A stretch of DNA of 64,000 bases, taken from assembly GCA_973895155.1 (NCBI GenBank), contig OZ316897.1, positions 13,206,001-13,270,000 on the forward strand, read 5' to 3'. This DNA is from Marsupella aquatica. Lineage: Eukaryota; Marchantiophyta. Below the pieces are notes generated by a model. It was not told the DNA's origin. It made no database searches and saw only the letters and a program-made list of their open reading frames with translations. Position 1 is the first letter of the stretch. Each line of letters opens with the position of its first letter. The position numbers were made by a program, and so were the translations under genes. This document shows positions 11,798 through 23,734 of the stretch, piece by piece.

Positions 11798-13069
11798 CTA
11801 GACCCAAATCTCATGATCCTCCTCCCCGCAAAATTCATTTGAGCAAGTAAATCTAGACCCTGACGGGTCATATTTCATATCGCGATTGCAGAAATCCAGA
11901 GGATTTCTATTCCAAAACTTAGTCGTGAGGTCTCTAGTCCTCAGAACTTCCAAAACAAATGCCAGATGATCGTCTCTATAGGGTCCTGTATACTGATCCC
12001 CAATTAATATCCTTATAAGGTCCTCGATCGCCTCCTCCGTCAATTCCTCAATTGGTGGCAATTGTTGCACTTCATTCTTGATATCCCAGGGAATTTCGTC
12101 CGCTGTAACATCCAAGACTATATGGATAACATTGGGAACCCATACCATACTACCCCACCTCTCCGACAACAGAGCATAAATGGCAGCCTGTTGATCCCTG
12201 TCCGATAAAACATTGATCATAGACCACTTTGGGTGATTGATAAATAGGTAGTGTTGAAGATTGAAGGCATGATACAATTTCCTCAGTAGAGGCCACAGTA
12301 TTTTGGGAAAGAACGTATCATCCGTGGAGTGATGCGAAAATGAAGAAGGGAACAACCCACAATTCTCTGGATTTGCAAACGCCTTCATTGGAGAGTCATC
12401 AAGGAGGAGTGTATTAATCTCATCGTATAATAAACCATAACGTTTCCAAACAACCCTCAAATCCTTCAAAATAATATTTGCCTTTCCTTCGGTGACGTTA
12501 GGCCTCTGGATTCCAGTGTCAAATGTATCTTCTTGCGTCAGAATAAACTTGAATTGCTCCTGCTCTTCTTGAGTGAAGATCAAATGAATCATTTCATTTG
12601 CCCTGGGCTTTCTCGCACAAGTCCAGATGGCAACATCAAATATAGCAAAAGCTGCGATTAAGAACTCGTGAAGATGGGGACGCTCAACATACATAAAGTT
12701 AAATCCTCCACGTCTCCCCCAATGAACACCCTTGACACTTGTGGCACTTCGGCGCGGTCCAGGACTCGGAGTTCTAACAGAATCCCAACACATTTTGTTG
12801 AGGTCAAGAATCAATAGCTTCCGTCTGATTGGACCGTGAAGTGGAGGCAAGGGTCCTGCAAACAAGAGACACCTATATTAGAATTGTGTGAGATAGAATA
12901 AAGGTAGGCTAGAGATGATCTCGAGCATGAAAAGTAAATGAACAACAGTGCGCGACAAACCTGCAATTGGCTGAAGGGCAGATGTCAAAGAATGTGGAAA
13001 GCTTCGGAGACTATTGTCGACGCAATCCACAACTGGTAATGGCCCGCCTATCTCTGTGAAGGTAGACAT
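11798..13069 (-). CDS. HAD-superfamily, FCP1/SCP1 (NIF)-like protein, probably catalytically dead
   Basis: Two exons, 13069-12961 and 12855-11798, with a 105-bp GT-AG intron (phase 1), give an intact 388-residue reading frame starting at ATG 13069. The middle resembles the NLI-interacting-factor/FCP1 phosphatase fold. It has a hydrophobic strand ending in LLILDLNKM near residues 50-58, a second strand FDVAIWTCARK near 110-118, and NTLLLDDSPMKAF near 184-196, which fits the last acidic HAD motif. Active family members have DxDx(T/V) in the first motif. Here the second Asp is Asn and the Thr position is not kept, so phosphatase activity is unlikely. The stop codon lies inside a palindromic-motif copy. 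It starts only about 50 bp after the methyltransferase-like gene ends. It is the only gene of this element without a break. Confidence 0.6.
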
Positions 13070-13120
13070 AATAATTTAGATGGCTGAATTTGAGGACTGA
13101 AGGTAGCTTGGGTTTCAATG

Positions 13121-16100
13121 TCACTTGCTGAAAGACCCAAATTCATCTAGAAGGTTATCTCCTAATTGGTTTTGGATGTCCAAATTGATCCCTCCAGGAA
13201 GCGTTTCAACAAGAGCTGGCTCAGACCAAACTGGCACTAATTTGAACTTATTTTTCCTATAATCCCTGGAACGCATAATCTTCTCAGCCTGATCTACATT
13301 GACTTGTTTGCCTTTTGATGGACCATGAATCCACACATAATGAGTAGCATTAGCTTTGAGAGATTTGTAGCCAGTTCTACCGATTTCAACACCAGGTTTC
13401 CTAACAAAAGGGAGAATTACGGGGCTTCCAGTAGAAGAATCTGTGAAAACAAGCTTATCCTCTGAAGCGCAAAACATTTGGTCCAAGGGAGAGGACGATG
13501 CACCTGCCTCGTCCTGAGGGGGAGTTGTGGCAGGGGAGCGACAAGCTTTCTTGGTTGAAAGGATCTCATCGAGTCAAGGTGGGCTAGGAATTGGGTGGCT
13601 GGCAGCGTCCTGCAAGGTGGTTTCCCAACCAACATCCAAGTTCGAAGACTGCTGCTCAAGTTGTGCATCCTCTGCATGAAACACGTCCACTGAAGAAGGT
13701 ACACCAGGAAGCTCGAGATCATCTCGACCATCATTTACCTCATTAAATTCGGGCAATATTTCACCCTCCTCTTCCATGTAGCTTGGGATTTTGGGGCCCT
13801 CTGTTTTGTGATGCTCCAAATTCTCTGCAAAAACTTCCTCGGAAACACTCGCCTCAACTGGAGCTGGATCTGAGGCCACTTCTTCCAAAACAGTAAGGGG
13901 ACCGGCTTCAATGGCCTCAGATGGCAACGACTCTGGGGGTGGAATATATAAAACATGGTGGTTGTCATGGAGGAGCCGCGCATAAGCTTCGATGAATTCC
14001 ATCTCTTGAGCTATGTCAGAATAAACAAAACAATCCCGACAAATAATGACGCAAGCTTTGAGGGTCTGCCCTCCGGAGAAGAAGTCAAGCACTGTGTGAC
14101 CAGTGCTGGAGAAATAATCAACAAGACGCTTTGTCATTTGTATAGGTTTAGCTCTGGGGTTTACAAAGCCCCCTCTCCTACCGACCATCTCATAAGACGG
14201 GGCCATCTTCTCCAATACTTCGACATCAACTCCAACTTCATCCTGCTTCTCTTTCCCTCTTTGTTGATCCTTGCTTTTCCCAGCGGAAGACCTCATCGGT
14301 AAGACGGTGAAGTCTTTGTCGTACTTAGCACTGTAATTCCAAAATGCATAAAAATCGTCGAAGAAAATTTGGGACCAGTTAGGCTCTTTGTCACAACAAA
14401 CTCCCCCAAAAATGATAGTGTCTCGTGCTCCTATGAGAAAGTCACCTTCCTCCTTGGGTACATCTTCACGGTAGTAACTACCGTACTCGAGCTTAGTGTG
14501 GACTTTCTTCTCACGACGGAACTTCTCGAAGGCACTCTGAATCTGGCCTATTAAAGGGCCTTGACGAACAAAAATGATTGCCAAAAACTCGGTTGAGTTA
14601 GACATCTCCAGACAATATTCCAACAAGACAAAAATCTCAGCATCTGTCCACTGACGTTGTCAAATACGACCAAAGTCGACAACGGCAAGTGCGCACACAT
14701 TATGAAAGGGTCCAACTGATTCCGGCTTCATCGTCCTCATAAGATTGTCGCTTAAAAAACTGCGATAAGGAGTATCCACCATAGCAGGAGTCCCACCAAA
14801 CGTCTTGCAGTATATCTGCTCAAGCTTCACAATAAGACTTTGCGGAAATGGTTCTTTGGCCCTATTTCTCTTTAGGAGATTGGACAGCCAAACCTCACCA
14901 GCGAGTTGTCTCAGTTTTGGCAATTCGCCACGATCTAAAAATGCTGGCAAAAATTGAGTTAGCTCAAACCAAGTAAGTGAATCGGAAAAATGTTCGGGAT
15001 ACTTTAAAATGTAGTACTCCACAATTTTTGCCCTCAGCTTTGTCATGACTTTAAATGTATGGGCCATGTCACTCATTGATTGAACATCAGATTTGTTCGC
15101 CGGGTCTTTCTTCAATAGAACCTTCTGATGATGAACAGTGGTGAACACCTTTAGAATGTCCTCACTATTGAGGTCCCCTTCAAAGCATCTAAACAATGCC
15201 GGTGTAATCATTTTCGTTGTCCGGCTTTTCCCGTTCGTTTTTGAACCTAACTCACCAAGTCCATCAGGAAGAAGCCCCTTGACCCAATCGATGCACATTA
15301 GTCTCCAAGATTGGAACAGTTTCTCTTCCAAAAACAACAACCAAAAAATATTCCTCAGGTCGGATTTTCCAGTCGTTATTTTGGCCAAAGCCATGAAATC
15401 CTGATCCAAAGATAACAATGAAAATCTGAGGCTCGAGATGATCTAGAGGTAGAAGAAACTATGTTGAAATTTATTGAAAAAGACTTGAATACATAAACTT
15501 GACCTCGAGGCTCGAGACAATCTCGAGCTAGAAGTGGATTTGAGTTTGAATATACCTGGAACTTTTGATGATCCGTTAGTCTATTGGACCCAATCACGGG
15601 TCTCTCGGGACGGCCACACTCGTCAAATTGTCGACGGGCATGGACCATAGTATCAAGAAAACAGGACTAATACTCCATCGTCTTGTTAACTGCATTTGCC
15701 CTTTGTGAGTGTTGAGCAAGTATTGTTCTTGGAGTTTTGTCCGAAAGAATTCGTGACTTTCGAAGCTGAAGACTCTTGGCGACCTCCTTCAACTTTGCAT
15801 CGCTCTTAGACCAACCAATGATCCAAACTGCTGCCTTGGCCGAGTGTTGTCCACTAATTGCAAGGAACTGCACCTTCTTATTCTTAAAACCCCACTCGAA
15901 CTCCTTTCGATCCTCAGGAGTATTATCATAATGGAGCAACTGCAAACTCTCTCTTGAATACGGAATTAAATCCGCCACAGCTGGTACCATTCCAGGGTTT
16001 CTAACCATGGATTTTGCGATCTCCATGGCATGGTCCTTATTGAACATCCTATATACCAAAACTGCAGAAGGTGAATCTATACTAGTGACAAGAATGTCAA

Positions 16101-18531
16101 AAGTTTCATTCATGCCAAATGTGTAATACTCCTCAATCTCCTTAAGAACTTTGGCTCCTTCTTTAACGCTCTTTTCACCCGAAGCATCTCCTGGAGTGCC
16201 ATCATCATCGGTATGTGCAATCACACCTGAAGAAGATGCCGGAATGAGATCTACCTTTACAGGAGCAGACTTTTTCTTAGGTGGAGCCTTCTTCGAACCG
16301 CTTTCAGGTTTCTCAACCCTTTTCCTCTTTTGCACCACCTTTACCTCCTTCTTGTCCAAGCCTGACATCTTATCACCTGCAGCTCCTGATTTCCCTTTAC
16401 CTGTTTGTCTCCGATGAGACAACACCCACTTCTTGCACCCTTCCTCGTCAAATTCACCAGCTCCAAAAACAAAATCAGGGGAAATGGATTGAAACTCTCC
16501 CACCTTGGAATCTGACATTATTCTCAAAACCTTCCAAGTGAAAGGAGTCGTGAATTCATTGTCATGATCAAAACCGTATTTCCGGCAATACAAGAATCCA
16601 AAAATTATATCTGCCCCAGTCATTTTGGACTCTTCCAACAAATTACTGGCAGTAAATCAATCGGGGATGAATCCCATTGGTATCACGCTCAGTTGTTTCC
16701 TAGCAGCACGTTCAATATTAAGATCGCACGAGTAGTTCTTAGAGTGAAGCCTTATGAGAGCCCATTTCCCAGTCTCATGGTTCTCCACCGTCAAGACCAT
16801 GTCCTTACCATTACTTGTGACAATGGAAACAACAGGCCCAAGTAAGCTGCAAACTAGAGGTTCAGTAGATGGAGACCGCGTCTTCAAACAAATAACTGAT
16901 CCCTCCATCTCCTCAATTTCAGCTAGCTCAATGGCCCAACAGAATCCTATATCAGTTTGTCCAGGGCACAAAACCTCAAGGGCATGTTCATCTTCAACAA
17001 TCAAATTGGGCGATCCCAATTTTGCACCTGGAAAAAATGAAAATAGACCAATTGTCAGAATCACAGAAACGAGAAATCCCGTAAGAGGCTCGAGATGATC
17101 TCGAGCTTCCCTCACCCATTAACATAGTTGAACTCAAATAAGTACAAAACTGTTGTTTCATGGCCAGATGTATTTGGGGGGAGGAATTGATTCTAAAATA
17201 TCATAAACCCAACTACCAATCACCTTTTCGAACCCCAATCATCAATGGAAACGAGTTGGAGGGTATTTCGCAATCTACATATGGCAAGCATGGAATACAA
17301 TGGAAGCTCGAGATGATCTCGACCCTAAATTCGTGAACAATACTTTAGAAATAGAATACAGGAAGAGTCAATCATGGCTAAACAGTCAACATTATCTAAA
17401 TCTCTGCATTATCATATTTCGTCATAGGAAAACATCGATTCTCAATTATGAGAATCTCCATCGAATACGAACATCATACTCAAAGGTTGACCAAGCTTAC
17501 GTCTAACACCGGCTTCAAAAACTCTCTAACTCGGGATGATTTCCATGATCAGAACGAGTTGGAGAGTATAGAAGTCGTTGACAGAAGCAAGCTTGGTCGA
17601 CTTTTGATAGGATGTTGGTTTTTGACAGACGTGGTCTTCCATACGCAAAAAATCTGACAAGGCAAAAAGTTAGTACACTGTTGATGAATTGGATATTTTA
17701 ATACTTGGGTCGAGATGATCTCGACCCAAGTCTCTAAAAGTTAGAATACAGAGACTCACAGTGGCATTCGTTCACCGTTAACTAAATCTTTGCATTATTA
17801 TGTTTCTTCACTGAAGACATTGATTCTCAAATATGATCGATCGAATATGAACAACATACTCAAAAGTTGTCCAATTTTACCTCTAGAAAAGGCTTCAAAA
17901 ACTCTCTAACTCGGGATGATTTCCATGATCAAAACAAGTTGGAGAGTACAAAAGTCGTTTTCAGAAGCAAGCTTGGATGACTTTCGATATGATGTTGGTT
18001 TCCGAAGGATATTGTTTTCCATCGGAAATAACAAAACATCCGTCAAATACGAATAGCATATTCAATAGGAATCTAAATCTGCCTTTTCCATAATCCCTTT
18101 TGGATATGCTGTTAGTATTTGACAGATACAGCATGACAAATACCACAATCTGATAGATACATCAATATGAAAATGACAGAAACCTCTTAACTTTATGGAT
18201 ATTAGGCTTGAGACAATCTCGAGCCTAATCTCAGTTACAAACGATAAACTTGTTCACTTTGAAGCCACCTCTTGAAGCAAAGTAATGTAGAAAATATCAA
18301 TCGGCTCGAGATGATCTAGACCCTCAAGTGGATCAAAAACCAAGTATGATTTGAAGCTCGAGATGATCTCGAGCCAAACCTCCATCTAACAATGAGCAAA
18401 TATAATATATTACGTTTGATAGTGCGGTGGATGTTCTGCGATGAATCTAGAAGGGTTTGAAGCTCCATCGCTACAGTTGATGCGTCGTACTCGGCGAAGT
18501 CGTCCTTGGAGAAATCTACAACGGTCGACAT
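13121..18531 (-). pseudogene. Decayed multi-domain gene ending in an N4/N6-type DNA methyltransferase-like domain
   Basis: One minus-strand frame runs from the acceptor near 17029 to an intron at about 15556-15400, and then to 13121. It is broken by in-frame stops at 16657 (TGA), 15667 (TAG), 14660 (TGA) and 13574 (TGA), yet protein-like sequence continues through each. A likely first exon starts at ATG 18531 (MSTVVDFSKDDFAEYDAS). In order I see an unassigned N-terminal domain, a Lys-rich NLS-like linker (16.4-16.25 kb), a segment with FLAISGQHSAKAA near 15.85 kb that is faintly ParB-like, an all-alpha region, then a C-terminal domain near 14.17-14.0 kb with NPRAKPIQMTKRLVDYF and VLDFFSGGQT. 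The last two fit the K-P segment and the FxGxG motif (motif I) of beta-type amino methyltransferases (PF01555 order). Where motif IV (S/DPPY) should lie, the sequence is ALAVVDFGRI followed directly by the 14660 stop. Three of the four stops could be former CGA codons. Confidence 0.6.
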
Positions 18532-20010
18532 GGCTACTAGATACTGGATACGAGATTTGGGTGATATAAGAAAAATATGATCTCGAGGCTCATAGGAAAA
18601 TCTCGATCCAAACGGCTATAAAATATCTCGAGGCTCAAAGGGGATCTTGACCCTAACCAAGTCTCGAGGGAAAAATAATGATCTAGAGGCAAAAGCGACG
18701 AAATATCTAGAGGCAGTAAGCAAGAGGCGAGTGAGGCGTGGAGGGGAGGTAGGCAGGGAGGCGAATGTGCAAATGAGGGTGGCGACATTGCGAATGTGCA
18801 CTATAAGCCGCTCAGTCGGCCCTGAGTCAGGCTGGGGTGCCCGGCGACGGATGCCCGGCCACGTGCAGGATGCCACGCACCCATGTGTGGGAGTGAATCT
18901 TGAGTTGAGTCATGATGACGGTGCTGTCACATGTACCATCATTATTGCAGTCCGTACTTCACCCTGCCGCTAGTTCATCCCTGCCATTGGTTTGACAGAG
19001 CCGTTTGGTTAGGCAGGATTTTATATATTGCTCATTTTTCCTCCCCACCGGGTCATTCTTCAGATATCGTTTCATTGCTCGCTTCCTGCTCCCCTCATTC
19101 TCTCTCTTATCCCTCTTCCTGCCCCTACCTCTTGCTCCCTGTTCTCTGGCTCTAGATTTGTTCTCGAATCCCTTTCTCTCTCAGTTGTTTATTTGGTTTT
19201 GGAGACATTCTCATTTGAAGCCATGTAGTTGGTCTAAAATAATTGAACCCATACCTTTTAGAATACCAAACCATTTATGCTTAAAACATTGCCACTCAGA
19301 ATCCATTTGTGAACCTTTTCTCTTTTTTTTGAAGCTATTTCTCATTTCTCATTAGTCTTCTGTAAGCCTACTTTATGTATTTCAATGTCAAAATTTTACC
19401 TCTAGATCATCTAGAGCTCCTCATTCATTCCAACATATTTTTCAATTAGAGTGTCATTTGTGGCTCGAGATCGTCTCAAGCTTTAGGTATCTTCCTGGGA
19501 ATTGTCTATTTTTGTTTCTATCTCCTTTAAATCCACAAGTATTTAAGTATCTTTCCTTCTCTTGCGTGAGTTCATGCTTCTCTGAGGAGTTATTATGAGC
19601 TATTGTTTCTATGCACTTCATAGTTCTTCTTATAGGGTGGATTATTGATCGTGGGAAATATTGAATTCCCTCTTCATGTGGATTGTCTCGAGCTGAAGAC
19701 TTTTGTTAATCTATATCTCATGGTTTTTGTGGTCCATTCTTTACCTCAAGATCGTCTCGAGCTGAAGACTTTGTTAATCTATATCTCGTGGTTTTTGTGG
19801 TCCATTCTTTACCTCGAGATCATCTCGAGCTGAAGACTTTGTTAATCTATATCTTGTGGTTTTTGTGGTCCATTCTTTACCTCGAGATCGTCTCGAGCTA
19901 AAGACTTCTTAATCTGTTACTGCTAGTTCAGTTGGTTTGTTTTTGCTAGTCACTTTACCTCGAGATCATCTCGAGGTACAACAGCTTCCTGTTTGGAACA
20001 TCTTTTCCAA
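15400..20010. repeat. Array of near-palindromic 20-mers (GCTCGAGATCATCTCGAGC type)
   Basis: Copies lie near 15430, 15509, 17087, 17306, 17707, 18205, 18303, 18356, 19399, 19462, 19681, 19744, 19812, 19880 and 19958. Outlying copies are at 11451, 11532, 11783, 13711, 20992 and 24147. The arms are CTCGAGA/TCTCGAG, or GTCGAGA/TCTCGAC, with a 3-base centre. Between 15.4 and 24.2 kb the centre reads TCA, TCG or TTG on the sense strand of whichever gene the copy lies in: minus for the left gene, plus for the right gene. Copies sit mainly in introns and in the divergent leader region, but the ones at 13711 and 20992 are read as codons. From 19680 to 19900 they are part of a 67-68 bp tandem repeat. 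Confidence 0.85.
18532..19992. promoter_or_regulatory. Divergent intergenic region of the 13.4-kb element
   Basis: This 1.5-kb stretch separates the minus-strand and plus-strand genes, so it must hold both promoters. It has a relatively GC-rich core at 18720-18980, pyrimidine-rich DNA at 19030-19180, and then the 67-68 bp repeats ending ctgaagactttgttaatcta, each with one palindromic motif. No single TATA box is convincing. Confidence 0.4.
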
Positions 20011-23000
20011 ATGGGGATATTCTTTCGAGGAGACGAGGTTTCCCTCTTACTTGATGGAGTTGAAGTTGCCTCTGGAACAGTCCTTAAGGTTGACCCCGGT
20101 GACTCAATGCGTAACGTTGATTTGGGTATTAATCATATAGGAGTTCTTATTGAGAGGTGCTATGATGGATCTCGAGAAATTCCATTCCCATTGCCACCGA
20201 TCAGGACACTTTTTGATGCTGTAGACTCCTGCATTATTTGGGATGCCTCTTTCGCATATTTGAGGTCACAGTCAACTCCAGTGATGACACAAGTGGATGC
20301 TACATGTTCTACAAATGATTCATTTCCCAATTGCTTACCTGAAAAATCTGCGGTGGGAAGTTTGGGAGACTCAATTACGGATGGCGATGAAGTGGAGCTC
20401 TCGATTGGAAATCAGATTGTGTGTCGAGGATTTGTATTCAAGACGAATCCCGATGAGACTTGTCACAATGAAAGACTTGGCCCTAATAGGATTAGTGTGA
20501 AGATATGTGAAGTTGTTCAAGGAATGGAGAGGTTACCCTTTCCGCACGCTGGAGCCGTTACCATTCAGGAAGGATTGGACAGTTTTGTAATCTGGAATTT
20601 AAGGAATGTTCATCGGAGGAGTTCTTCACATGATTTATTAGATGAGCCATCCGCACGGGATGTTTTTGGAAATTATAATTTCAAAGATTATAGTTTGCGT
20701 TCAAACTGGATGGCGGAGGAAGTGGAATTGTATGTTGATGATAATCGGACCAAGGTCGGGCTTGGCATCATCACAATTCCTTTCGAGTTTGGTGCCATTG
20801 ATGATGAGGTTCTTGGGCCAGATCACGTTGGGGTTGTTGTCACAGGTGTGATTGACCCTCAATTTTTCCCGAATATCTCCCCCGGAGTGCCCGGTCTTGT
20901 TAGGTGGGCCATCCGTTCACTTGTGTTGATATCAAGGGGGATTTTTCTTCTGGATCTCATTGGAGAGGTTTCTCCCGAGATAATTATTGATGGTCGAGAT
21001 CGTCTAGAGGTAGATATGAATGGTCACACTGAGTTTTCAAAACGGCCTTATAATTTCATCAAGAGATCGAAGGGGAACCCTGATGAAAAAAGGAAGAAGC
21101 ACCTGGAGTCGAGGGCAATTCTGAAAATCACAGAAGAGGAAATTGATTCCATCCAAAGAGAAGGTTGTTGTAAGTTGAAGTGTTGCCTCAACATGCCGAG
21201 AGAAGACCTACAGGCAATAAGGAGGGAATACCATGGGATGTCAAGCGACAACAAAACCAGTCACATTTTCACTCTTTTTGGTTGCAAGGAGAAGGGAGTG
21301 GAAACAAAAGGATATTTTGTTGTAAGAGGTCGACTTGTATGCAAGGGTGCATTTATTAAAATGCATGGATTCAGCACTGCCAAGTATTATGATTACAAAA
21401 ATCAATACGAAGCAGGTTGCAAGGTTGGATTCCATGGAAACAAGGGTTCACACAAGACACGGGGAAGCACCTTGCACGCTCGTGCTTTGTTGGAGTCCAT
21501 TCTAACCCAAAACGGAGAACCTATGCCGCATCTACCCTATGGAGGGTCTCATGGTACTGACATGGTTGAGTATAGACTTCCATCTTGTTTCACGAAGAAA
21601 GAGATTTTTGAGGAGGCCGGTGTACTCCAAGATGGAATTAGATGGCTACGTGAAGGTGAGTGAAAACACTATGTACAAACTCTGGAGTGAGTCCTTCATG
21701 AATTTTGACTTTCACAAGGGTAGTGCATTTGCAAAGTGTACACTTTGCACTGAGTTCAAAGATCAGTTGATGCGTGAGAAGAGAAAGAAAGAGCGTTTAG
21801 AGATTGAGGAAAGAAGAGCTCGTCATCTTCGTGAGAAAATGTCTAGGAGATATGTTTACTATGCTCACAGGGTTCTTGCAAAGAAGGATCCTGAGAACTA
21901 TCTTTGCATTATACATGACAAGATGGACCAAGCCAAGACATGGATCCCTAGGTTGGTCCCCACTCCTAAATCATTGTCTGGCAGTGGTCAACCTCTCCCC
22001 ATTGCGCTCACTGGGATGTTGACCCATGGAAGGGATCCCGGAGTGTATGCTCACTTCAGTTTCACTGGGCTTTGGCCGGGAGATGCAGACTTCACAGTGA
22101 CATCGTTGGCCAAGTGCCTTAGAGATCTGGAGGATTACAAGGGGGACAAATCTGGAGACCTCCTTGAAGGGTTATATTGGGCTGCAACGAGGCCAATTTT
22201 TCAATCTCTTTTGGACTTTGAAGCATTTCTTGCAGGGTACTTAGAACCCAAAAAAGTCTCAATTGCTAGATTTCAAGGAGCTGAAGATGACCAAGATATT
22301 GGGTTATCAAATGTGGTGGATGACGAGTTTGGTATTGATCCCAAGGCTGCTACCTCTTTCAAACCATTGCCAAGGCACCTGACCTTGCAAATGGATAATT
22401 CTGGGAAAGATAACAAAAACCAGTATGTGATGGCATTTTGCAGTGAGCTTGTTAGTAGAGGGGTCTTTGAAACAGTGCAGATGTCATTTCTCATGGTTGG
22501 TCACACCCATGAGGATGTCGATGCATTATTTTCAAAAGTATCCAACCAAGTGAAGTACAAGGAGGTTTCTACCCTCTTGGGGTTGATGGCTGAGGTTTGG
22601 GAGTGTGAAAGCATTCATCCTGTTCCACGGTTGATTCAAGAGGTTGCAGCTTACAAAGAGTTTTTGAAAACATTCAAGGTAAAAGACATAGAGGGTCACT
22701 CAAAACCAGTGGCATTTCTTTTCTCTATGAGAGATAATGTTCCAGTATATCAATACAAAGCACATGTGAAACAACCTTGGTACCCTCCAACCGGAAGGTC
22801 CATTTGGAGAACTGATTCCAACACCAATGCTCTCATTTTACCAGAAGGTCAACCGTTTGCAAAACCCATCTCCGGGGATGTACGAGGCAAGGTTGAAGAA
22901 ATCATCCCATTCCTTAATCGTTACATCGAGTTTTTGAAGAAGAGTTGTAAGGATGAGACCTCTACAGCATATCGTGAGAGGTTTCCTTTGGTGAAATATT

Positions 23001-23734
23001 GGGAAATGGTGGTGCAAGTATTATCTGGGGAACTTACAATTGAAGTGGAGGCCGAAATATAGTTGGCATTGACATATGAGTTTTGGCCAAAAACCAACCA
23101 CGGAACTGGTTACAAGGTGAATAGTACAGGAACCTTTGAACCATTGGGGGAACCTAGTAGTAGTACACAGAATCCAGAAATGGTGGAGCTTCAGAATGAG
23201 TACCTGGAAGAGATGGAGGATCAAACTGCAACATTTGTTGGCACTCGACACGAGCGAGAACTTGCCCGTTGGATTCCTCTCCAGGACATTCAAGAGGGCC
23301 ACTTTGTATTTCTTCGTCCAGAGGATGAATGGGAAAAGAAGAATGGCAAAGAACTTTTCTGGTTGGTGAGAGCTTTGGGTGTTGTGGACCCAAACCATGA
23401 AGTTTCTTCAGGAGACTTGCAATGCAATAATAGTATTTCTACTAGTACAATGTATGCTCCTATGTTCCAAGTGCAATGGTGGAGGCCTAAACATGGTAAA
23501 CTTGATGCACCGGATCAAGATCATGTGCGATATTCACGTTGCTTTCAGACCACTAAGACTTGGGAGATGGATCCTGGGTTTGACAGTGCCACTGAACGTT
23601 GGCAATTTGCTAATTCTGCTATGTATGGATTCAAGTCACGCTCTAGAAAAGAAAATATAATTGATAGAGGTTTGACCATTCCCAAGAATGTTTTGAAAAC
23701 ACTCAAAACCTACATGGAAGGGATTGTTCATTAA
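20011..23734 (+). pseudogene. Three DUF8039-like repeats plus DUF7869 core; candidate transposase, broken
   Basis: The ATG at 20011 opens a frame with three related domains (about residues 8-85, 123-200 and 235-306). Each reads V-E-L-x-V, then a GP-or-N-x-V strand, then a Pro-rich turn and a final G/D-S-x-I-x-W strand. This matches the C-terminal DUF8039-like domain of the CACTA second genes at 44.7-44.96 and 61.3-61.6 kb. The DUF7869-type region follows: LPSCFTKKEIFEE, then CTLCTEF, then LTLQMDNSGKDNKNQYV and SFLMVGHTHEDVD. The Asp-Asn and His-x-His-x-Asp motifs are the conserved core of that family, which is abundant as repeats in some plants and invertebrates. The two halves are in different frames; the shift lies near 21650-21660. 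A TAG at 23060-23062 then interrupts the second half, but the frame continues to 23734. Its role as the element's transposase is an inference from copy behaviour and family distribution. Confidence 0.65.

Noticed and set aside
11798-13069. Active CTD-type phosphatase
   Set aside because: The first motif lacks the second Asp and the Thr/Val position, so I call it a pseudophosphatase.
19005-19355. Plus-strand frame rich in Leu, Phe and Ser
   Set aside because: It lies in pyrimidine-rich intergenic DNA between divergent genes and shows no domain or splice support.
15400-20010. Regularly recurring palindromes as a CRISPR-like array
   Set aside because: Spacing is irregular, spacers are introns and genes, and the genome is eukaryotic. 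It is a dispersed motif.
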